Assembly (NCBI RefSeq): GCF_014196635.1
Contig: NZ_JACIEB010000005.1
Coordinates: forward strand, 1-64,000
Length of the DNA: 64,000 nt
Direction: 5' to 3'
Origin: Sphingobium fontiphilum
Lineage (GTDB): Bacteria > Pseudomonadota > Alphaproteobacteria > Sphingomonadales > Sphingomonadaceae
Made by a program: the position numbers and the translations under genes. Position 1 is the first letter of the stretch, and each line of letters begins with the position of its first letter. This document shows positions 52,530 through 63,041 of this stretch, in pieces. The notes below the pieces were generated by a model, which was not told the origin of the DNA, made no database searches, and saw only the letters and a program-made list of their open reading frames with translations.

Positions 52530-54611
52530 TCAGCCCGGCGTCCGCTTACCCAGATAGCGCGACAGCACCGCATCGCTGCCCTGGAAACGCGCCGCCGACG
52601 GGTTCATCGCGTCATAGACGACGGCGTTTTCCAGCACGCGCTGCACATAGTTGCGCGTTTCGAAAATCGGGATCTGCTCGATCCAGCGCAGCATGTCGGC
52701 GCCGGGCAGGCGCGGGTCGCCATTGGCGCGGATCCACTTGTTAACATTGCCCGCCCCGGCATTATAGGCGGCGACGGCCAGCGGATAGCTGCCCCCGAAA
52801 TATTTGAGCATCCGCTGAAAATAGCTCGAACCCAGCATGATGTTGTAGCTCGGGTCATTGAGCGAGGCAGCGCTATAGCCCATGCCCAATATGCCCGCCT
52901 GTTCGCGCGCGGTGCCGGGCATCAACTGCATCAGGCCGCGCGCGCCCGCATGGCTGACGATCTGCTTGTCAAACTGGCTTTCCTGCCGGGCGATGGCATG
53001 GATCATAGTCCAGTCGGCCTGATATTCCGATGGCACGGGCACGCGCGGGAAGGCGCTTTCGCCATAGCCGCTCAGCCCGCTGGACAGCGCCCGTCGCCCG
53101 ACCATCACGCCCATGTCGGGGCGACCGAGCGATCGGGCCAGTTCGACCGCCAATATATGATCGGCATCGCTGTCGGCGTTGGACGCGATGGCGCGGGCGA
53201 ATTTGCTCTGGTCCTCCCAATAGCCCATCTGGCCCAGCGCGCGGGCGGCGCGGACCACCGAGCGGGCGTTGAAGGCGGCGCGATCGGCGTCGGCAATGGC
53301 GACCGGCTGTTCGGCTGCCGGCGGCGGCACCGGTCGGCTCAGCCGTTCAAGCGCCAACTGGCCGTAAAACTGGTCGGCATATTGCCCGGCCTGCGCGAAA
53401 TAGCTGTTGGCGCTGGCGATGTCGTTGGCGGCGAGCGCGGCGCGTCCGGCCCAATAATAGCCCTTGGACTGGGTCTGCGGCGACTTCGCCCCTTGCGCAT
53501 AGCGGCGGAACATCGTCACCGCATCGGCGGGGCGGTTGAGGTTGTAGAAGGCCGTCGTGCCCGCCAGCCAGGCGAGGCTGGTATAATCGTCGCGCTCGCC
53601 GATCGGCCGTTCCCGCACATCGACGCCCGGCGCATAGGCGTCGTCAATCTTGCTGGCGATGCCCCAGGCGAAGCTCCACTGGCTGTCATTGGCGGCGGCG
53701 CGCGCCTGCCCCAGCAGCAACTCATACCATTTTTCGACATTGGTCGGGCGGAAAACGGCGGTCGCGCGGTTGGCGAGCAGTTGCCGCGCCGCGATCCAGT
53801 TGCCAGTGTCGCGCAGCCACAGCGCCTTGTCGGCAATGAACCCGACGTCGGAGGCCGCGCCGGCCGCTTCGGCCGCCTGCATCAATGCCGGCGCGGTCGC
53901 GGCTTTGCGCCGGAAAGCGAAGCGCGCTTCATAAACCGGGCGGCGGGCGGCGGGAACATAGGCCAGCATCCGTTCGGCCCCCGCCACATCGCCCGCCCAC
54001 AGCAGCGCGTCGGCCCGCTGGTCATGATCGGCGGGCGTCAGGGTCGATCCGAACAGGCCGAGCATCCGCGCCTCGTCGGTCGGCGACAGCGGCCCGGAAG
54101 TCCAGGCCGCGCGGGCGGCGGCGCGGGCCTCGTCCATCCGGCCCAGTTGCGTCAGCGCGATGGCGTGGCGCGCCTTGCCCACCGACGTGCGGGCGGGAAA
54201 GCGGGTGAAGAAGGCGACGACCTGCGCGGGATCATAGCTGTCGGGGTTGATGCCGCTTTCCGCGAGGCGGCGCATCCTGTCCTCCCCCGGCCAGCCGGGG
54301 TTGGCGGTGATGAAATTTGCATAGGCGGAAAAGCCCAGGCCATCGCTTTGCTGAAGCGTGCGCCACTGGCTGATCGCGGCGGCGACGCTGCTGTCCGACG
54401 CAACGCCGATGCGGCTGCTCGCCTGTCGCCAGGGGCTGGGATGATCCTGTCCGCCGCCGGGCAGTTGCTGCACCACCGCGCCGGGCGGGTCGGCGGGCAT
54501 CTGGGTCATGTCCTGCGCGCTCGCCCCGGCGGTCGACGCCAGCAGGGCGATCAGCGTCATTCGGATCGCTGGTGATTTTTGCGCGGGCAGAAACGTCACC
54601 ATGCTGGACAT
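52530..54611 (-). CDS. slt: Soluble lytic murein transglycosylase
   Basis: A periplasmic enzyme that cleaves glycan strands to 1,6-anhydromuropeptides. From ATG 54611 it is 693 aa. A signal peptide (about 15-32, MTLIALLASTAGASAQ) precedes a long superhelical part (about 90-500). The C-terminal lysozyme-like domain has catalytic Glu in HAIARQESQFDKQIVSHAGA, then RGLMQLMPGTAREQAG and AAYNAGAGNVNKW. ATG 54602 is an alternative. It is divergent from dapA. Confidence 0.92.
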   Translation of the reverse strand: MSSMVTFLPAQKSPAIRMTLIALLASTAGASAQDMTQMPADPPGAVVQQLPGGGQDHPSPWRQASSRIGVASDSSVAAAISQWRTLQQSDGLGFSAYANFITANPGWPGEDRMRRLAESGINPDSYDPAQVVAFFTRFPARTSVGKARHAIALTQLGRMDEARAAARAAWTSGPLSPTDEARMLGLFGSTLTPADHDQRADALLWAGDVAGAERMLAYVPAARRPVYEARFAFRRKAATAPALMQAAEAAGAASDVGFIADKALWLRDTGNWIAARQLLANRATAVFRPTNVEKWYELLLGQARAAANDSQWSFAWGIASKIDDAYAPGVDVRERPIGERDDYTSLAWLAGTTAFYNLNRPADAVTMFRRYAQGAKSPQTQSKGYYWAGRAALAANDIASANSYFAQAGQYADQFYGQLALERLSRPVPPPAAEQPVAIADADRAAFNARSVVRAARALGQMGYWEDQSKFARAIASNADSDADHILAVELARSLGRPDMGVMVGRRALSSGLSGYGESAFPRVPVPSEYQADWTMIHAIARQESQFDKQIVSHAGARGLMQLMPGTAREQAGILGMGYSAASLNDPSYNIMLGSSYFQRMLKYFGGSYPLAVAAYNAGAGNVNKWIRANGDPRLPGADMLRWIEQIPIFETRNYVQRVLENAVVYDAMNPSAARFQGSDAVLSRYLGKRTPG

Positions 54612-54709
54612 TATCGCAATTGCATCCTTATCAGGCCGTGAATGACGCGCTATAGCGCGCCTTTTCCGCATCATGCCCCGGAACCCCGGCGAATTGAAGG
54701 AGTTTGTGC

Positions 54710-55588
54710 ATGTTTTCCGGGTCGATTCCGGCTCTGGTGACGCCCTTTCGCGACGGAGCGATTGACGAGGCGGCGTTTCGCGCCTTCGTCGACTGGCAGA
54801 TCGCGGAAGGATCGAGCGCGCTCGTCCCCTGCGGCACCACCGGCGAAAGCGCGACCATGACGGTCGAGGAGCATAATCGCGTCATCGCCATCTGCGTCGA
54901 TCAGGCGGGGGGCCGCGTGCCGGTGATCGCGGGATGCGGATCCAACGATACGCGAATCGCGCTGGAGCACATGTATGCGGCGCAGGGCGCGGGCGCGGAC
55001 GCCGCGCTGGTCGTCGCGCCTTATTACAACAAGCCCAATCAGGAGGGCGTCTACCGGCATTTCGCCTATCTCGCCGAACGATGCGACCTGCCCATCATCC
55101 TCTATAATGTGCCCGGCCGCACCATCACCGACATTGGCGTGCCGGTGATGTATCGTCTGGCCGAGGAATATCAGAGCATTGTCGGCATCAAGGACGCGAC
55201 CGGCAATCTGGGCCGGGTGACGGCGCAGCGTCTGGCCTGCGGCCCCGATTTCTGTCAGCTTTCGGGCAATGACGAAACCGCGCTGGGCTTCAACGCGATG
55301 GGCGGCGTCGGCTGCATTTCCGTGACCGCCAATGTCGCCCCGCGCCTGTGCGCCGAATTTCAGGCGGCGATGGCCGCGCATGACTGGGATGGCGCATTGC
55401 TGCTTCAGGATCGTCTCTATCCCCTGCATGACGCCCTGTTCAGCGATTCTTCACCCGGCCCCGTTAAATATGCGCTGTCGCGCGTACGGCCCGACATGCC
55501 CGGCGAAGTCCGCCTGCCCATCACATGGCCGTCGGAAGCCAGCCGCATGGCGGTCGACCGCGCACTGGAGATTGCGGGACTGGTTTAA
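54710..55588 (+). CDS. dapA: 4-Hydroxy-tetrahydrodipicolinate synthase
   Basis: Condenses pyruvate and aspartate semialdehyde on the lysine/diaminopimelate route. From ATG 54710 (AAGGAG seven bases upstream) it is 292 aa. It has T44-T45 in [13 protein letters not shown]132 in LYNVPGRT, and the Schiff-base Lys K161 in [19 protein letters not shown] two codons upstream is unlikely. Confidence 0.97.
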   Translation: MFSGSIPALVTPFRDGAIDEAAFRAFVDWQIAEGSSALVPCGTTGESATMTVEEHNRVIAICVDQAGGRVPVIAGCGSNDTRIALEHMYAAQGAGADAALVVAPYYNKPNQEGVYRHFAYLAERCDLPIILYNVPGRTITDIGVPVMYRLAEEYQSIVGIKDATGNLGRVTAQRLACGPDFCQLSGNDETALGFNAMGGVGCISVTANVAPRLCAEFQAAMAAHDWDGALLLQDRLYPLHDALFSDSSPGPVKYALSRVRPDMPGEVRLPITWPSEASRMAVDRALEIAGLV

Positions 55589-55634
55589 CCGCCCCGCGAC
55601 CCCATATGGTGTCGACAGGAATGTAAGAAGAAAA

Positions 55635-56117
55635 ATGGCCCGCCCCCGCCCCGCAACCTTCGACAAGAAGAAAATCGTCGCCGAAAACCGGCGCGCGCGT
55701 TTCGATTATTTCATCGAGGACGTGTTCGAGGCGGGCATCGCGCTGCAAGGCACCGAGGTGAAGGCGCTGCGCGGGGGCGAGGGCAATATCGCCGAAAGCT
55801 ATGCCGAGGTGAAGGGGAACCAGGTGTTCCTGGTGAACAGCAACATCCCCGAATATAGCCATGGCAACCGCGAGAATCATGAGCCCAAGCGGCCCCGCAA
55901 GCTGTTGCTGCATGAGCGCGAGATCGAGAAGATGCACAGCGCCGTATCGCGTCAGGGCATGACGCTGGTGCCGTTGATGATCTATTTCAACTCGACCGGA
56001 CGGGCGAAGGTGGAACTGGCGCTGGCCAAGGGCAAGAAGACCCATGACAAGCGCGACACCATCAAGGAACGCGACTGGAAGCGCGACCAGCAGCGCATCA
56101 TGAAGGCGCATAGCTGA
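55635..56117 (+). CDS. smpB: SsrA-binding protein SmpB
   Basis: Binds tmRNA and delivers it to stalled ribosomes. The 160-aa product has [20 protein letters not shown], then [20 protein letters not shown]. The C-terminal basic tail ends [26 protein letters not shown] lies before the ATG at 55635. It is 46 bp after dapA and overlaps the next gene by one base. Confidence 0.97.
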   Translation: MARPRPATFDKKKIVAENRRARFDYFIEDVFEAGIALQGTEVKALRGGEGNIAESYAEVKGNQVFLVNSNIPEYSHGNRENHEPKRPRKLLLHEREIEKMHSAVSRQGMTLVPLMIYFNSTGRAKVELALAKGKKTHDKRDTIKERDWKRDQQRIMKAHS

Positions 56118-56710
56118 TGAGCAATCGCCTGACCCGCTGGTGGAACGCCAATTGCCCGACCCGCGAATCGCTCGAACATAACCGTTTTCTGGCCCCCGTG
56201 GCGCACCGCGTGCTGGAGCCGTCGCTGTGGCGCTTCACCCGCCGGTCGGTGCCGCGCGGCGTGGCGCTGGGGCTGCTAGTCGGCATTTTCCTGCTGATCC
56301 CCGGCGTGCAGATCGCGGGCGCGGCGCTGCTGGCGCTGCCGTTCCGCGCCAATATCCCCGTCGCCGCCGCCATGACATTCCTGTCCAATCCCGCGTCGAC
56401 GCCGTTCATCCTGTGGGCGTCGGTCTATATCGGCAACTGGCTGCTGGGGCGCGCCGCCGACGCTTCGGGCTTCATGGCGCTGGTCGATCATCATGCCAGC
56501 ATCGGCCAATGGTGCGCCTGGCTGCTGTCCGACGCCGCGCCCGCCATGCTGCTGGGTCTGGCGCTGATTTCCATCGCTGCGGCGGTGGTCGGCTATGTGC
56601 TCGCCATCTGGTTCTGGCGCGATCGCATGGGCCGCAAATGGCGGTCGCGCAAATTGAGGATTGGCAATCGCGCCCAAAGCAGCGCATTGGAAGAGTCTGC
56701 GCCCGCCTGA
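56117..56710 (+). CDS. DUF2062 membrane protein
   Basis: The 197-aa product has several membrane helices and the DUF2062 core: FTRRSVPRGVALGLLVGIFL, IPGVQIAGAALLALPFRANI and TFLSNPASTPFILWASVYIG. Function unknown. The ATG overlaps the smpB stop by one base (TGATGA), so the pair is coupled, and cckA starts 52 bp later. Confidence 0.83.
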   Translation: MSNRLTRWWNANCPTRESLEHNRFLAPVAHRVLEPSLWRFTRRSVPRGVALGLLVGIFLLIPGVQIAGAALLALPFRANIPVAAAMTFLSNPASTPFILWASVYIGNWLLGRAADASGFMALVDHHASIGQWCAWLLSDAAPAMLLGLALISIAAAVVGYVLAIWFWRDRMGRKWRSRKLRIGNRAQSSALEESAPA

Positions 56711-56762
56711 CGCCGGCGGTTGCGGAACGTGCCAATTGCGAATGTGGGGGAACCGGCCAGCC

Positions 56763-59183
56763 ATGGCTGCGCGCAAGGACAGGCCATTGCCGGTGCTGGG
56801 CGAGGACCGTTCGGCCCGCTGGCTGCTGCCCGCGATCATCATCGCCGTCGCCGGGTCCGCGGCCATCATCTGGTGGATGGTGGGTTCCACCGTGCTGGCG
56901 GCGGGCTTTGGCGCGACAGTGCTGGCGCTGTGCGCGCTCGTCCTGCTGATCCGCACACTTTATCCGCAAGCCGCCGAACAGGGTGTTGACGGCCCCGACT
57001 GGACGGTCGCGCGCGCGACCGCCGATGCTGCGGGGCTTGCCATGGCGATCACCGATCGCGCCGGGCGGCTGGTGTGTGCCAGCGACCTGTTTGGCGAATG
57101 GTTCCCCGCCTATCCCACCCCGCCCGGCCTGTTCGCCGATCCCGCCGCCACCGATGCGCTGACCCGCGCCGGGCGCGCGGCCTGGCGCGACGGATCGGCC
57201 CGACTGGAGGGGTTGGCCCATGGCGCGATGCGGCTGGACGTGGAGGTCGGCCGCACGGGCCGCGCCGACGATTATCTGCTCTGGCGGCTGACCCCGGTGC
57301 GCCACCCCAATGCCGTCGACGACATATTGCGGCTGGTGACGGGCGAAGCGGGCCGCCACCTGACGGAAGGCGGCATCATGGCCGCGCTGGTCGGCGGAGA
57401 AGGTCGCATAAGGGCGGCCAACGGCGCTTTTCTGCTGCGCGCCGCCGGGCGGATCGACGCCAATATCACCGGCCGGGATTTCGCGGGGCATATGCGCGTC
57501 GACGACAAGGGGCGGCTGTTTTTCGCGCGGGAAGAGCGCGGCGGCCTGCCGCTGCGGCTGTTGCAGGTGCCCTTGCGTCGGCAAGGGCAGCAGGCGCCCG
57601 GCGCGGACGCCCCCATGCTGATCCTGATCGTCGACGAACCGGCTGCCGCCGCCAACGGCACGTCGGCGCTGGCGACGATCGAGACATTGCTGTCGCTGCT
57701 GCCCTTTGGCCTCGCCATGGCCGACCGCGACGGCCGGATGCTGTTCCTGAACGACGCCTTTGCCCGCGCCGCCGGACTGCGGCCCGAAGCGCGGCCGAGC
57801 TATCCCGGCGATCTCGTCGTGCGCGAGGATCAGGCGGCGGTGGCGGACGCGGTGCGCCGCTTTGCCGTCGGCCCGCAAATGTCGGGCGACATCGCGGTCA
57901 GGATGCGCGACCAGCCCGACGATCCGGTGGCGCTGAGCCTGGCTGGGGTGCGGGGCCTTGGCGAAGCGGCGGTGCTGTTGTCGCTCAAGGACAATAGCGA
58001 GGAGAGCAAGCTCAAGCGGCAGGTGGCGCAGGCGACCAAGATGCAGGCCATCGGCCAGCTGGCGGGCGGCGTGGCGCATGATTTCAACAACATCCTGACC
58101 GCCATCATCGGTCATTGCGACCTGATGCTGATGCGCCATACGCCGGGCGACAGCGATTATGACGACATCCAGCAGATCAAGTCGAACAGCAACCGCGCCG
58201 CCGGGCTCACCCGGCAATTGCTGGCCTTCTCCCGGCAGCAGACATTGCGGCCGCAAATCCTGCAACTGCCCGACATCGTCGCCGACGTGTCCAACCTGCT
58301 GAAGCGCCTGCTGGGCGAAAATGTGAAGCTGGAGGTCAGCCATGGTCGCAATCTGGGCGCGGTGCGCGCCGACCCCGGCCAGCTCGAACAGGTGATCGTC
58401 AATCTGGTCGTCAACGCCCGCGACGCCATGCCCCATGGCGGCACCGTCAATATCCAGACCTATGCCGTGCCCGCCGCCAAGGTGCGCGAGATGCGCCAGC
58501 AGATATTGCCGGTGGGCGACTATACCGCGCTGCGCGTGTCGGACACGGGGCTGGGCATTCCGCCCGACATATTGTCCAAGATTTTCGAACCGTTCTTCAC
58601 GACCAAGGAACTGGGCAAGGGCACGGGCCTGGGCCTGTCCACCGTCTATGGCATCGTCAAGCAATCGGGCGGCTTCATCTTTGCCGAATCGGAACTGGGC
58701 CGGGGCGCGAGCTTCATCCTCTATCTGCCCGTCCACACCGCCGAAGCCGCGCCCGAAAAGCGCAAGGCCGCGCCCAAGCGCAGCGAGACTTGGGGCACGG
58801 GCACCATATTGCTGGTCGAGGACGAGGACATGGTCCGCGCCGTCGCCGAACGCGCCTTGTCGCGACAGGGATACACCGTGCTGACGGCGGCGGACGGGGA
58901 ACAGGGGCTGGAGGTGCTGGCGCGCGGCGAGGACATCGACCTGCTGATTTCCGACGTCGTCATGCCGACGATGGACGGCCCCACCATGGTCGCCCATGCG
59001 CGGCAGGCGCGGCCCGACCTGCCGGTGCTGTTCATGTCCGGCTATGCCGAGGAACAGTTGCGCCGGTCCATCGACATTCCCCATGTCGCCTTCCTGCCCA
59101 AGCCCTTTTCGGTGAGCCAGCTCGCCGAAGCGGCGCGCGACGCGCTGGCCGGCGCGGCCAGCGACGCACCGCCCGCGCCGTGA
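56763..59183 (+). CDS. cckA: Cell-cycle hybrid histidine kinase CckA
   Basis: In alphaproteobacteria CckA phosphorylates ChpT, which feeds CtrA and CpdR to control the cell cycle. The 806-aa product has two N-terminal membrane helices (21-41 and 45-64), a divergent PAS-like middle, a clearer PAS domain (about 315-420), then HisKA with H439 in [20 protein letters not shown], a HATPase ([20 protein letters not shown], then [15 protein letters not shown]), and a C-terminal receiver with D731 in [16 protein letters not shown]. This layout matches CckA. ATG 56763 is preferred over upstream codons inside the DUF2062 gene. Confidence 0.94.
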   Translation: MAARKDRPLPVLGEDRSARWLLPAIIIAVAGSAAIIWWMVGSTVLAAGFGATVLALCALVLLIRTLYPQAAEQGVDGPDWTVARATADAAGLAMAITDRAGRLVCASDLFGEWFPAYPTPPGLFADPAATDALTRAGRAAWRDGSARLEGLAHGAMRLDVEVGRTGRADDYLLWRLTPVRHPNAVDDILRLVTGEAGRHLTEGGIMAALVGGEGRIRAANGAFLLRAAGRIDANITGRDFAGHMRVDDKGRLFFAREERGGLPLRLLQVPLRRQGQQAPGADAPMLILIVDEPAAAANGTSALATIETLLSLLPFGLAMADRDGRMLFLNDAFARAAGLRPEARPSYPGDLVVREDQAAVADAVRRFAVGPQMSGDIAVRMRDQPDDPVALSLAGVRGLGEAAVLLSLKDNSEESKLKRQVAQATKMQAIGQLAGGVAHDFNNILTAIIGHCDLMLMRHTPGDSDYDDIQQIKSNSNRAAGLTRQLLAFSRQQTLRPQILQLPDIVADVSNLLKRLLGENVKLEVSHGRNLGAVRADPGQLEQVIVNLVVNARDAMPHGGTVNIQTYAVPAAKVREMRQQILPVGDYTALRVSDTGLGIPPDILSKIFEPFFTTKELGKGTGLGLSTVYGIVKQSGGFIFAESELGRGASFILYLPVHTAEAAPEKRKAAPKRSETWGTGTILLVEDEDMVRAVAERALSRQGYTVLTAADGEQGLEVLARGEDIDLLISDVVMPTMDGPTMVAHARQARPDLPVLFMSGYAEEQLRRSIDIPHVAFLPKPFSVSQLAEAARDALAGAASDAPPAP

Positions 59184-59230
59184 GGCGAGCGGGGCTGGGC
59201 AAGGCTGCACGGATCGGCTAGCGATTGGCC

Positions 59231-59614
59231 ATGAACCCAGGCGTATCTGACGGCCCCGCCAGCGGCCGATCCATCTTGGTTGTCGAAGACGAAGCGATGA
59301 TCGGGATGATGCTGGAAGATTATCTCGACATGCTGGGCTATCGCCTGCACGCGCTCGCAACCTCGGTGGAGGAAGGATGCGCCATCGTCGCCCAGGGCGG
59401 TTTCGACGCGGCGCTGATGGATTGCAACCTGCGGGGGGAGAAGGCGTGGCCGATCGCCGACCTGCTGGCCGAACGCGGCATCCCCTTCCTGTTCGCCACC
59501 GGCGGTTCGGCCGACGACCTGCCGACACGCTTTGCCGACCGGCCGACTCTGGCCAAGCCGTTCACCATCGGCGCGGTCGAACGGGCGCTGGAGAGGATAT
59601 GGGCCGCCGGTTAA
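59231..59614 (+). CDS. Single-domain response regulator downstream of cckA
   Basis: The 127-aa receiver has VEDE (18-21), D64 in AALMDCNLRGEKAW and K109 in TLAKPFTIGAVERAL. It lacks an output domain. It begins 47 bp after cckA in the same direction and could be its transcript partner, but sequence features of CpdR are not evident. A TTG two codons upstream is an alternative start. Its phosphodonor is unknown. Confidence 0.88.
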   Translation: MNPGVSDGPASGRSILVVEDEAMIGMMLEDYLDMLGYRLHALATSVEEGCAIVAQGGFDAALMDCNLRGEKAWPIADLLAERGIPFLFATGGSADDLPTRFADRPTLAKPFTIGAVERALERIWAAG

Positions 59615-59629
59615 CGGCGACGGAAGCGA

Positions 59630-59857
59630 TCAGAGGCTGGCGCCCGAACTGATGTCGGGCCGGGCGCCGATTTCGGGCGTGTCGGCAGGGCCGCCGGTCA
59701 GCACGAAACGGCGGTCGCAATAGCCGCAATCGACATAGCCATGCTCGTCGATCTCCAGAAAGACGCGCGGATGGCCGAGCGCGGCGGGAATATCCCCCGA
59801 ACCGTCGCAGGACACGCGGGTTTTGGAGGTGCGGATGATTTCGGGCGGCTGGATCAT
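59630..59857 (-). CDS. zf-CHCC zinc-finger protein (NDUFS6-like)
   Basis: The 75-aa product carries the CHCC zinc motif: C17 in SCDGSGDIPAALGHPRVFLE with H29, and CGYC in YVDCGYCDRRFVLTGG. Family members accompany respiratory complex I in alphaproteobacteria and mitochondria (NDUFS6). It converges on the receiver gene, leaving 15 bp between the two stops. Confidence 0.85.
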   Translation of the reverse strand: MIQPPEIIRTSKTRVSCDGSGDIPAALGHPRVFLEIDEHGYVDCGYCDRRFVLTGGPADTPEIGARPDISSGASL

Positions 59858-59910
59858 GGCTCAGCGATCTAGCAGCGTCGCAGCGGCGCGGCAAGCCGCC
59901 GACGCGAGCG

Positions 59911-60108
59911 TCACATCAACATGAAGGGCGGCTGTTCGCAAGGCAGGTCGGCCGTCGCCCGCGCCGAACCGGCGGCGGCCTTGCGCGCCTTGGCCTCCGG
60001 TCGCCATTCCGGGCAATCGCGCACCAGCGCCACCGACACCACGGACAGCGGCGACAGCATGAGCAGAAGCGGGGCGAGCGCGTTGCTGATGAGAATGGTT
60101 ATCGACAT
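59911..60108 (-). CDS. Hypothetical small membrane protein
   Basis: A 65-aa product with one hydrophobic helix (MSITILISNALAPLLLMLSP, then LSVVSVALV) and an Ala/Arg-rich tail. No family is recognised. An upstream in-frame ATG would extend it by 25 residues. It lies between the zinc-finger gene and the cysQ terminator and could be spurious. Confidence 0.35.
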   Translation of the reverse strand: MSITILISNALAPLLLMLSPLSVVSVALVRDCPEWRPEAKARKAAAGSARATADLPCEQPPFMLM

Positions 60109-60186
60109 CGGCGCAGACCATGCCATCGCCAACCTTGCTGTCCGATGAATGTTGCGAACGCGTAATCGGAACAAATGCCGCAACGG

Positions 60187-60225
60187 GAAACGGCCCCGAC
60201 TCTCCTTGGCGGGAGGCGGGGCCGT
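60187..60225 (-). terminator. Terminator of cysQ
   Basis: ACGGCCCCG (60190-60198) pairs perfectly with CGGGGCCGT (60217-60225) across 18 nt. On the minus strand the stem is followed by TTTCC. It lies 19 bp after the cysQ stop. Confidence 0.6.
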
Positions 60226-60244
60226 CGAAAATGTGGCGGGACGC

Positions 60245-61006
60245 CTATTCGGCTAGTCCGGCGATCATCCCCAGAACTTTTTCGGCATGTTCCCGCCGGC
60301 AGATCAGCAGATCGGGCATGTAGACATCCTGCTGATTATAGACCAGCGGGCTGCCGTCGATGCGGCTTGCGTGCAGGCCATGGGCCAGTGCGACGGCGGC
60401 CGGGGCCATGCTGTCCCATTCATATTGGCCGCCCGAATGCAGATAGATGTCCGCCTGTCCCAGGATGATGGCCATCGCCTTCGCGCCGGCGCTGCCCATC
60501 GGCACCAGTTCGGCGTCCAGTTTTTCGGCGACCGCCACCGCCTCCTTCGCGGGGCGGGTGCGGCTGACCACCATGCGCAGCCTTTCGGGCGCGGGGGGCA
60601 CTGCGCGCGGCTGATCCGAACGCAGCACCGTGCCGCCGTCGAGGCCCGGCAAGGCGACCGCGCCCAGCACCGGCTGGCCGTCAATCGCCATGCCGACATG
60701 CACCGCCCAGTCGGCCCGCGCCTCGCCATATTCGCGGGTGCCGTCGACCGGGTCGACGATCCACACGCGGCTCTGGCCCAGGCGTTGGGCGCTGTCCTTT
60801 TCCTCTTCGGACAGCAAACCGTCATCGGGCCGCTGTTCGCGCAGGGCGTGGCACAGGAACTGGTTGGCGGTCTGGTCGCCCGCCTTGCCCAGCGCCTTGG
60901 CGCTGAACAGGCCGGACGAACGGACATCCAGCAGGATGCGCCCGGCGATCTCGGCCAGATGGGCGGCCAGATCGCCGTCGGTCATCGTTTCCACAGCGCC
61001 GCTCAT
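60245..61006 (-). CDS. cysQ: 3'(2'),5'-bisphosphate nucleotidase CysQ
   Basis: Hydrolyses PAP, a by-product of sulfate activation, to AMP. The 253-aa inositol-monophosphatase-family product has the metal motif [10 protein letters not shown], then [20 protein letters not shown] and the C-terminal [14 protein letters not shown]. The ATG overlaps the cysNC stop by 4 bp, placing it at the end of the sulfate-assimilation operon. Confidence 0.93.
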   Translation of the reverse strand: MSGAVETMTDGDLAAHLAEIAGRILLDVRSSGLFSAKALGKAGDQTANQFLCHALREQRPDDGLLSEEEKDSAQRLGQSRVWIVDPVDGTREYGEARADWAVHVGMAIDGQPVLGAVALPGLDGGTVLRSDQPRAVPPAPERLRMVVSRTRPAKEAVAVAEKLDAELVPMGSAGAKAMAIILGQADIYLHSGGQYEWDSMAPAAVALAHGLHASRIDGSPLVYNQQDVYMPDLLICRREHAEKVLGMIAGLAE

Positions 61007-62916
61007 GGGATCAGCCTGCGCACGATTTCCTCGGCCGCCTCCTCGGCGGTCAGGCTGGTCGTGTCGATGCGGATTTCCGGGTCGTGCGGCGCTTCATAGG
61101 GGCTGTCGATGCCCGTGAAGTTCTTGAGCTCGCCCGCGCGCGCCTTCTTGTAGAGGCCCTTGACGTCGCGCGCTTCCGCCTCGGCGATCGGGGTGTCGAT
61201 ATGCACCTCGATAAACTCGCCCGGCGCCATCATCGAGCGCACCATGTCGCGTTCCGAACGGAAGGGGGAAATGAAGGCGGTGATGACGATCAGGCCCGCA
61301 TCGGTCATCAGCTTCGCGACCTCGCCCACCCGGCGGATATTTTCCACGCGGTCGGCGTCGGTAAAGCCCAGATCCTTGTTCAGGCCATGACGGACATTGT
61401 CGCCGTCGAGCAGGAAGGTGTGGCGGTTCATCCGCGCCAGCTTCTTTTCGACGATATTGGCGATGGTCGATTTGCCCGCGCCCGAAAGGCCGGTGAACCA
61501 CAGCACGGCCGGCTTCTGGTTCTTCATCGCCGCATGGCTTTCGCGGCTGACGTCGGTCGGCTGCCAATGGACGTTCTGCGCGCGCCGCAGCGAGAAGTGC
61601 AGCATCCCCGCCGCCACCGTGGCGTTGGTGATCTTGTCGATCAGGATGAAGCCGCCCAGCGCCCGGTTCGCTTCATAAGGTTCGAAGACGATCGGCTTGT
61701 CGGTCGACAGGTTGGCGACGCCGATGGCGTTGAGGTCCAGCGTCTTGGCCGCCAGATGCTCCATCGTATTGACGTTGACCTGATATTTGGGGTGCTGAAC
61801 CGTGGCGGACACGGTCTGAGCGCCGATCTTCAGCCAATAGGGACGGCCGGGCAGCATTTCCTCGTCCGCCATCCACACGATGGTCGCTTCGAACTGATCG
61901 GCGGCCTGCGGCGGATTGTCAGCCAGCGCGATCACGTCGCCGCGCGAACAGTCGATCTCGTCGGCAAAGCAGATCGTCACCGACTGGCCCGCGACCGCGA
62001 CGTCCAGATCGCCGTCCAGCGTGACGATGCGGCTGACCGTCGACGTCTTGCCCGAAGGCAGCACCCGCACCGCATCGCCCGGCTTCACCGTGCCGGTGGC
62101 GATCAGGCCCGAAAAGCCCCGGAAATCGAGATTGGGGCGATTCACCCATTGCACCGGCATACGGAAGGGCTTTTCCGCGTCGGTGGCGCTGTTGACCTCC
62201 ACCGTTTCCAGATGCTCGATCAGGCTCGGCCCGGTGTACCAGGGGGTGTTTTCCGAAAGAGTGGTGATATTGTCGCCCTTGAATCCCGAAATCGGGATGG
62301 GCGTGAAGGCGGTGATGCCAATCGACGTCGCGAATTCGGTATAGTCCTTCAGGATCGCGTCGTAGACCGACTGGTCATAATCGACGAGGTCCATCTTGTT
62401 GATGGCAAGGACGATGTTCTTGATGCCGATGAGGTGCGCCAGATAGCTGTGGCGGCGCGTCTGCACCAATACGCCCTTGCGCGCGTCGATCAGGATGACG
62501 GCAAGGTCGGCGGTCGATGCGCCGGTCACCATGTTGCGCGTATATTGTTCGTGGCCGGGCGTGTCGGCGACGATGAACTTGCGCTTTTCGGTGTTGAAGA
62601 AGCGATAGGCGACGTCGATGGTGATGCCCTGTTCGCGCTCCGCGGCGAGGCCGTCGACCAGCAGGGCGAAATCGATTTCCTGCCCCTGGGTGCCAACCTT
62701 CTTGCTGTCCGACTGCAAGGCTTCAAGCTGATCCTCGAAGATCATCTTGCTGTCATAGAGCAGGCGGCCGATCAGCGTCGACTTGCCGTCGTCCACCGAC
62801 CCGCAGGTGATGAAGCGCAGCATCGTCTTGTGCTGGTGGGTTTCAAGATAGGCGTCGATGTCCTCGGCGATGAGGGCGTCGGTCTTGTAGATGGGTTCGT
62901 CGATCATGTCGGTCAT
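61003..62916 (-). CDS. cysNC: Sulfate adenylyltransferase subunit 1 / adenylylsulfate kinase fusion
   Basis: The N-terminal CysN GTPase drives ATP sulfurylase; the C-terminal CysC phosphorylates APS to PAPS. The 637-aa fusion has the GTPase P-loop [49 protein letters not shown] and [10 protein letters not shown]. The kinase P-loop is [20 protein letters not shown], at about residue 465, with [15 protein letters not shown]. It lies between cysD and cysQ and completes ATP sulfurylase together with CysD. Confidence 0.97.
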   Translation of the reverse strand: MTDMIDEPIYKTDALIAEDIDAYLETHQHKTMLRFITCGSVDDGKSTLIGRLLYDSKMIFEDQLEALQSDSKKVGTQGQEIDFALLVDGLAAEREQGITIDVAYRFFNTEKRKFIVADTPGHEQYTRNMVTGASTADLAVILIDARKGVLVQTRRHSYLAHLIGIKNIVLAINKMDLVDYDQSVYDAILKDYTEFATSIGITAFTPIPISGFKGDNITTLSENTPWYTGPSLIEHLETVEVNSATDAEKPFRMPVQWVNRPNLDFRGFSGLIATGTVKPGDAVRVLPSGKTSTVSRIVTLDGDLDVAVAGQSVTICFADEIDCSRGDVIALADNPPQAADQFEATIVWMADEEMLPGRPYWLKIGAQTVSATVQHPKYQVNVNTMEHLAAKTLDLNAIGVANLSTDKPIVFEPYEANRALGGFILIDKITNATVAAGMLHFSLRRAQNVHWQPTDVSRESHAAMKNQKPAVLWFTGLSGAGKSTIANIVEKKLARMNRHTFLLDGDNVRHGLNKDLGFTDADRVENIRRVGEVAKLMTDAGLIVITAFISPFRSERDMVRSMMAPGEFIEVHIDTPIAEAEARDVKGLYKKARAGELKNFTGIDSPYEAPHDPEIRIDTTSLTAEEAAEEIVRRLIP

Positions 62917-62927
62917 GTTGTCTGTCC

Positions 62928-63041
62928 CGTCATCCCGGCCGGAACCGGGATCTCATTGATCTGGGGAGAGGGTTGAGCGGTCCGCCCAAGGCGCGAGACC
63001 CCGGCCTGCGCCGGGGCTGAGCCGGGCAAAGCCCGGCTCAG
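62928..63041. repeat. REP-like palindromes in the cysD-cysNC gap
   Basis: The 121-bp spacer holds CGTCATCCCGG with a nearby CCGGGATCTC, and GACCCCGGCC with GCCGGGGCTG, paired palindromes of a kind common in sphingomonads. They are followed by a perfect 11-bp stem CTGAGCCGGGC/GCCCGGCTCAG (63017-63041) with an AAA loop. The last stem covers the cysD stop codon (63038-63040). Confidence 0.55.

Noticed and set aside
56472-59528. 1018-aa minus-strand frame opposite cckA.
   Set aside because: Antisense frame in GC-rich DNA; the plus strand encodes a complete CckA with all motifs.
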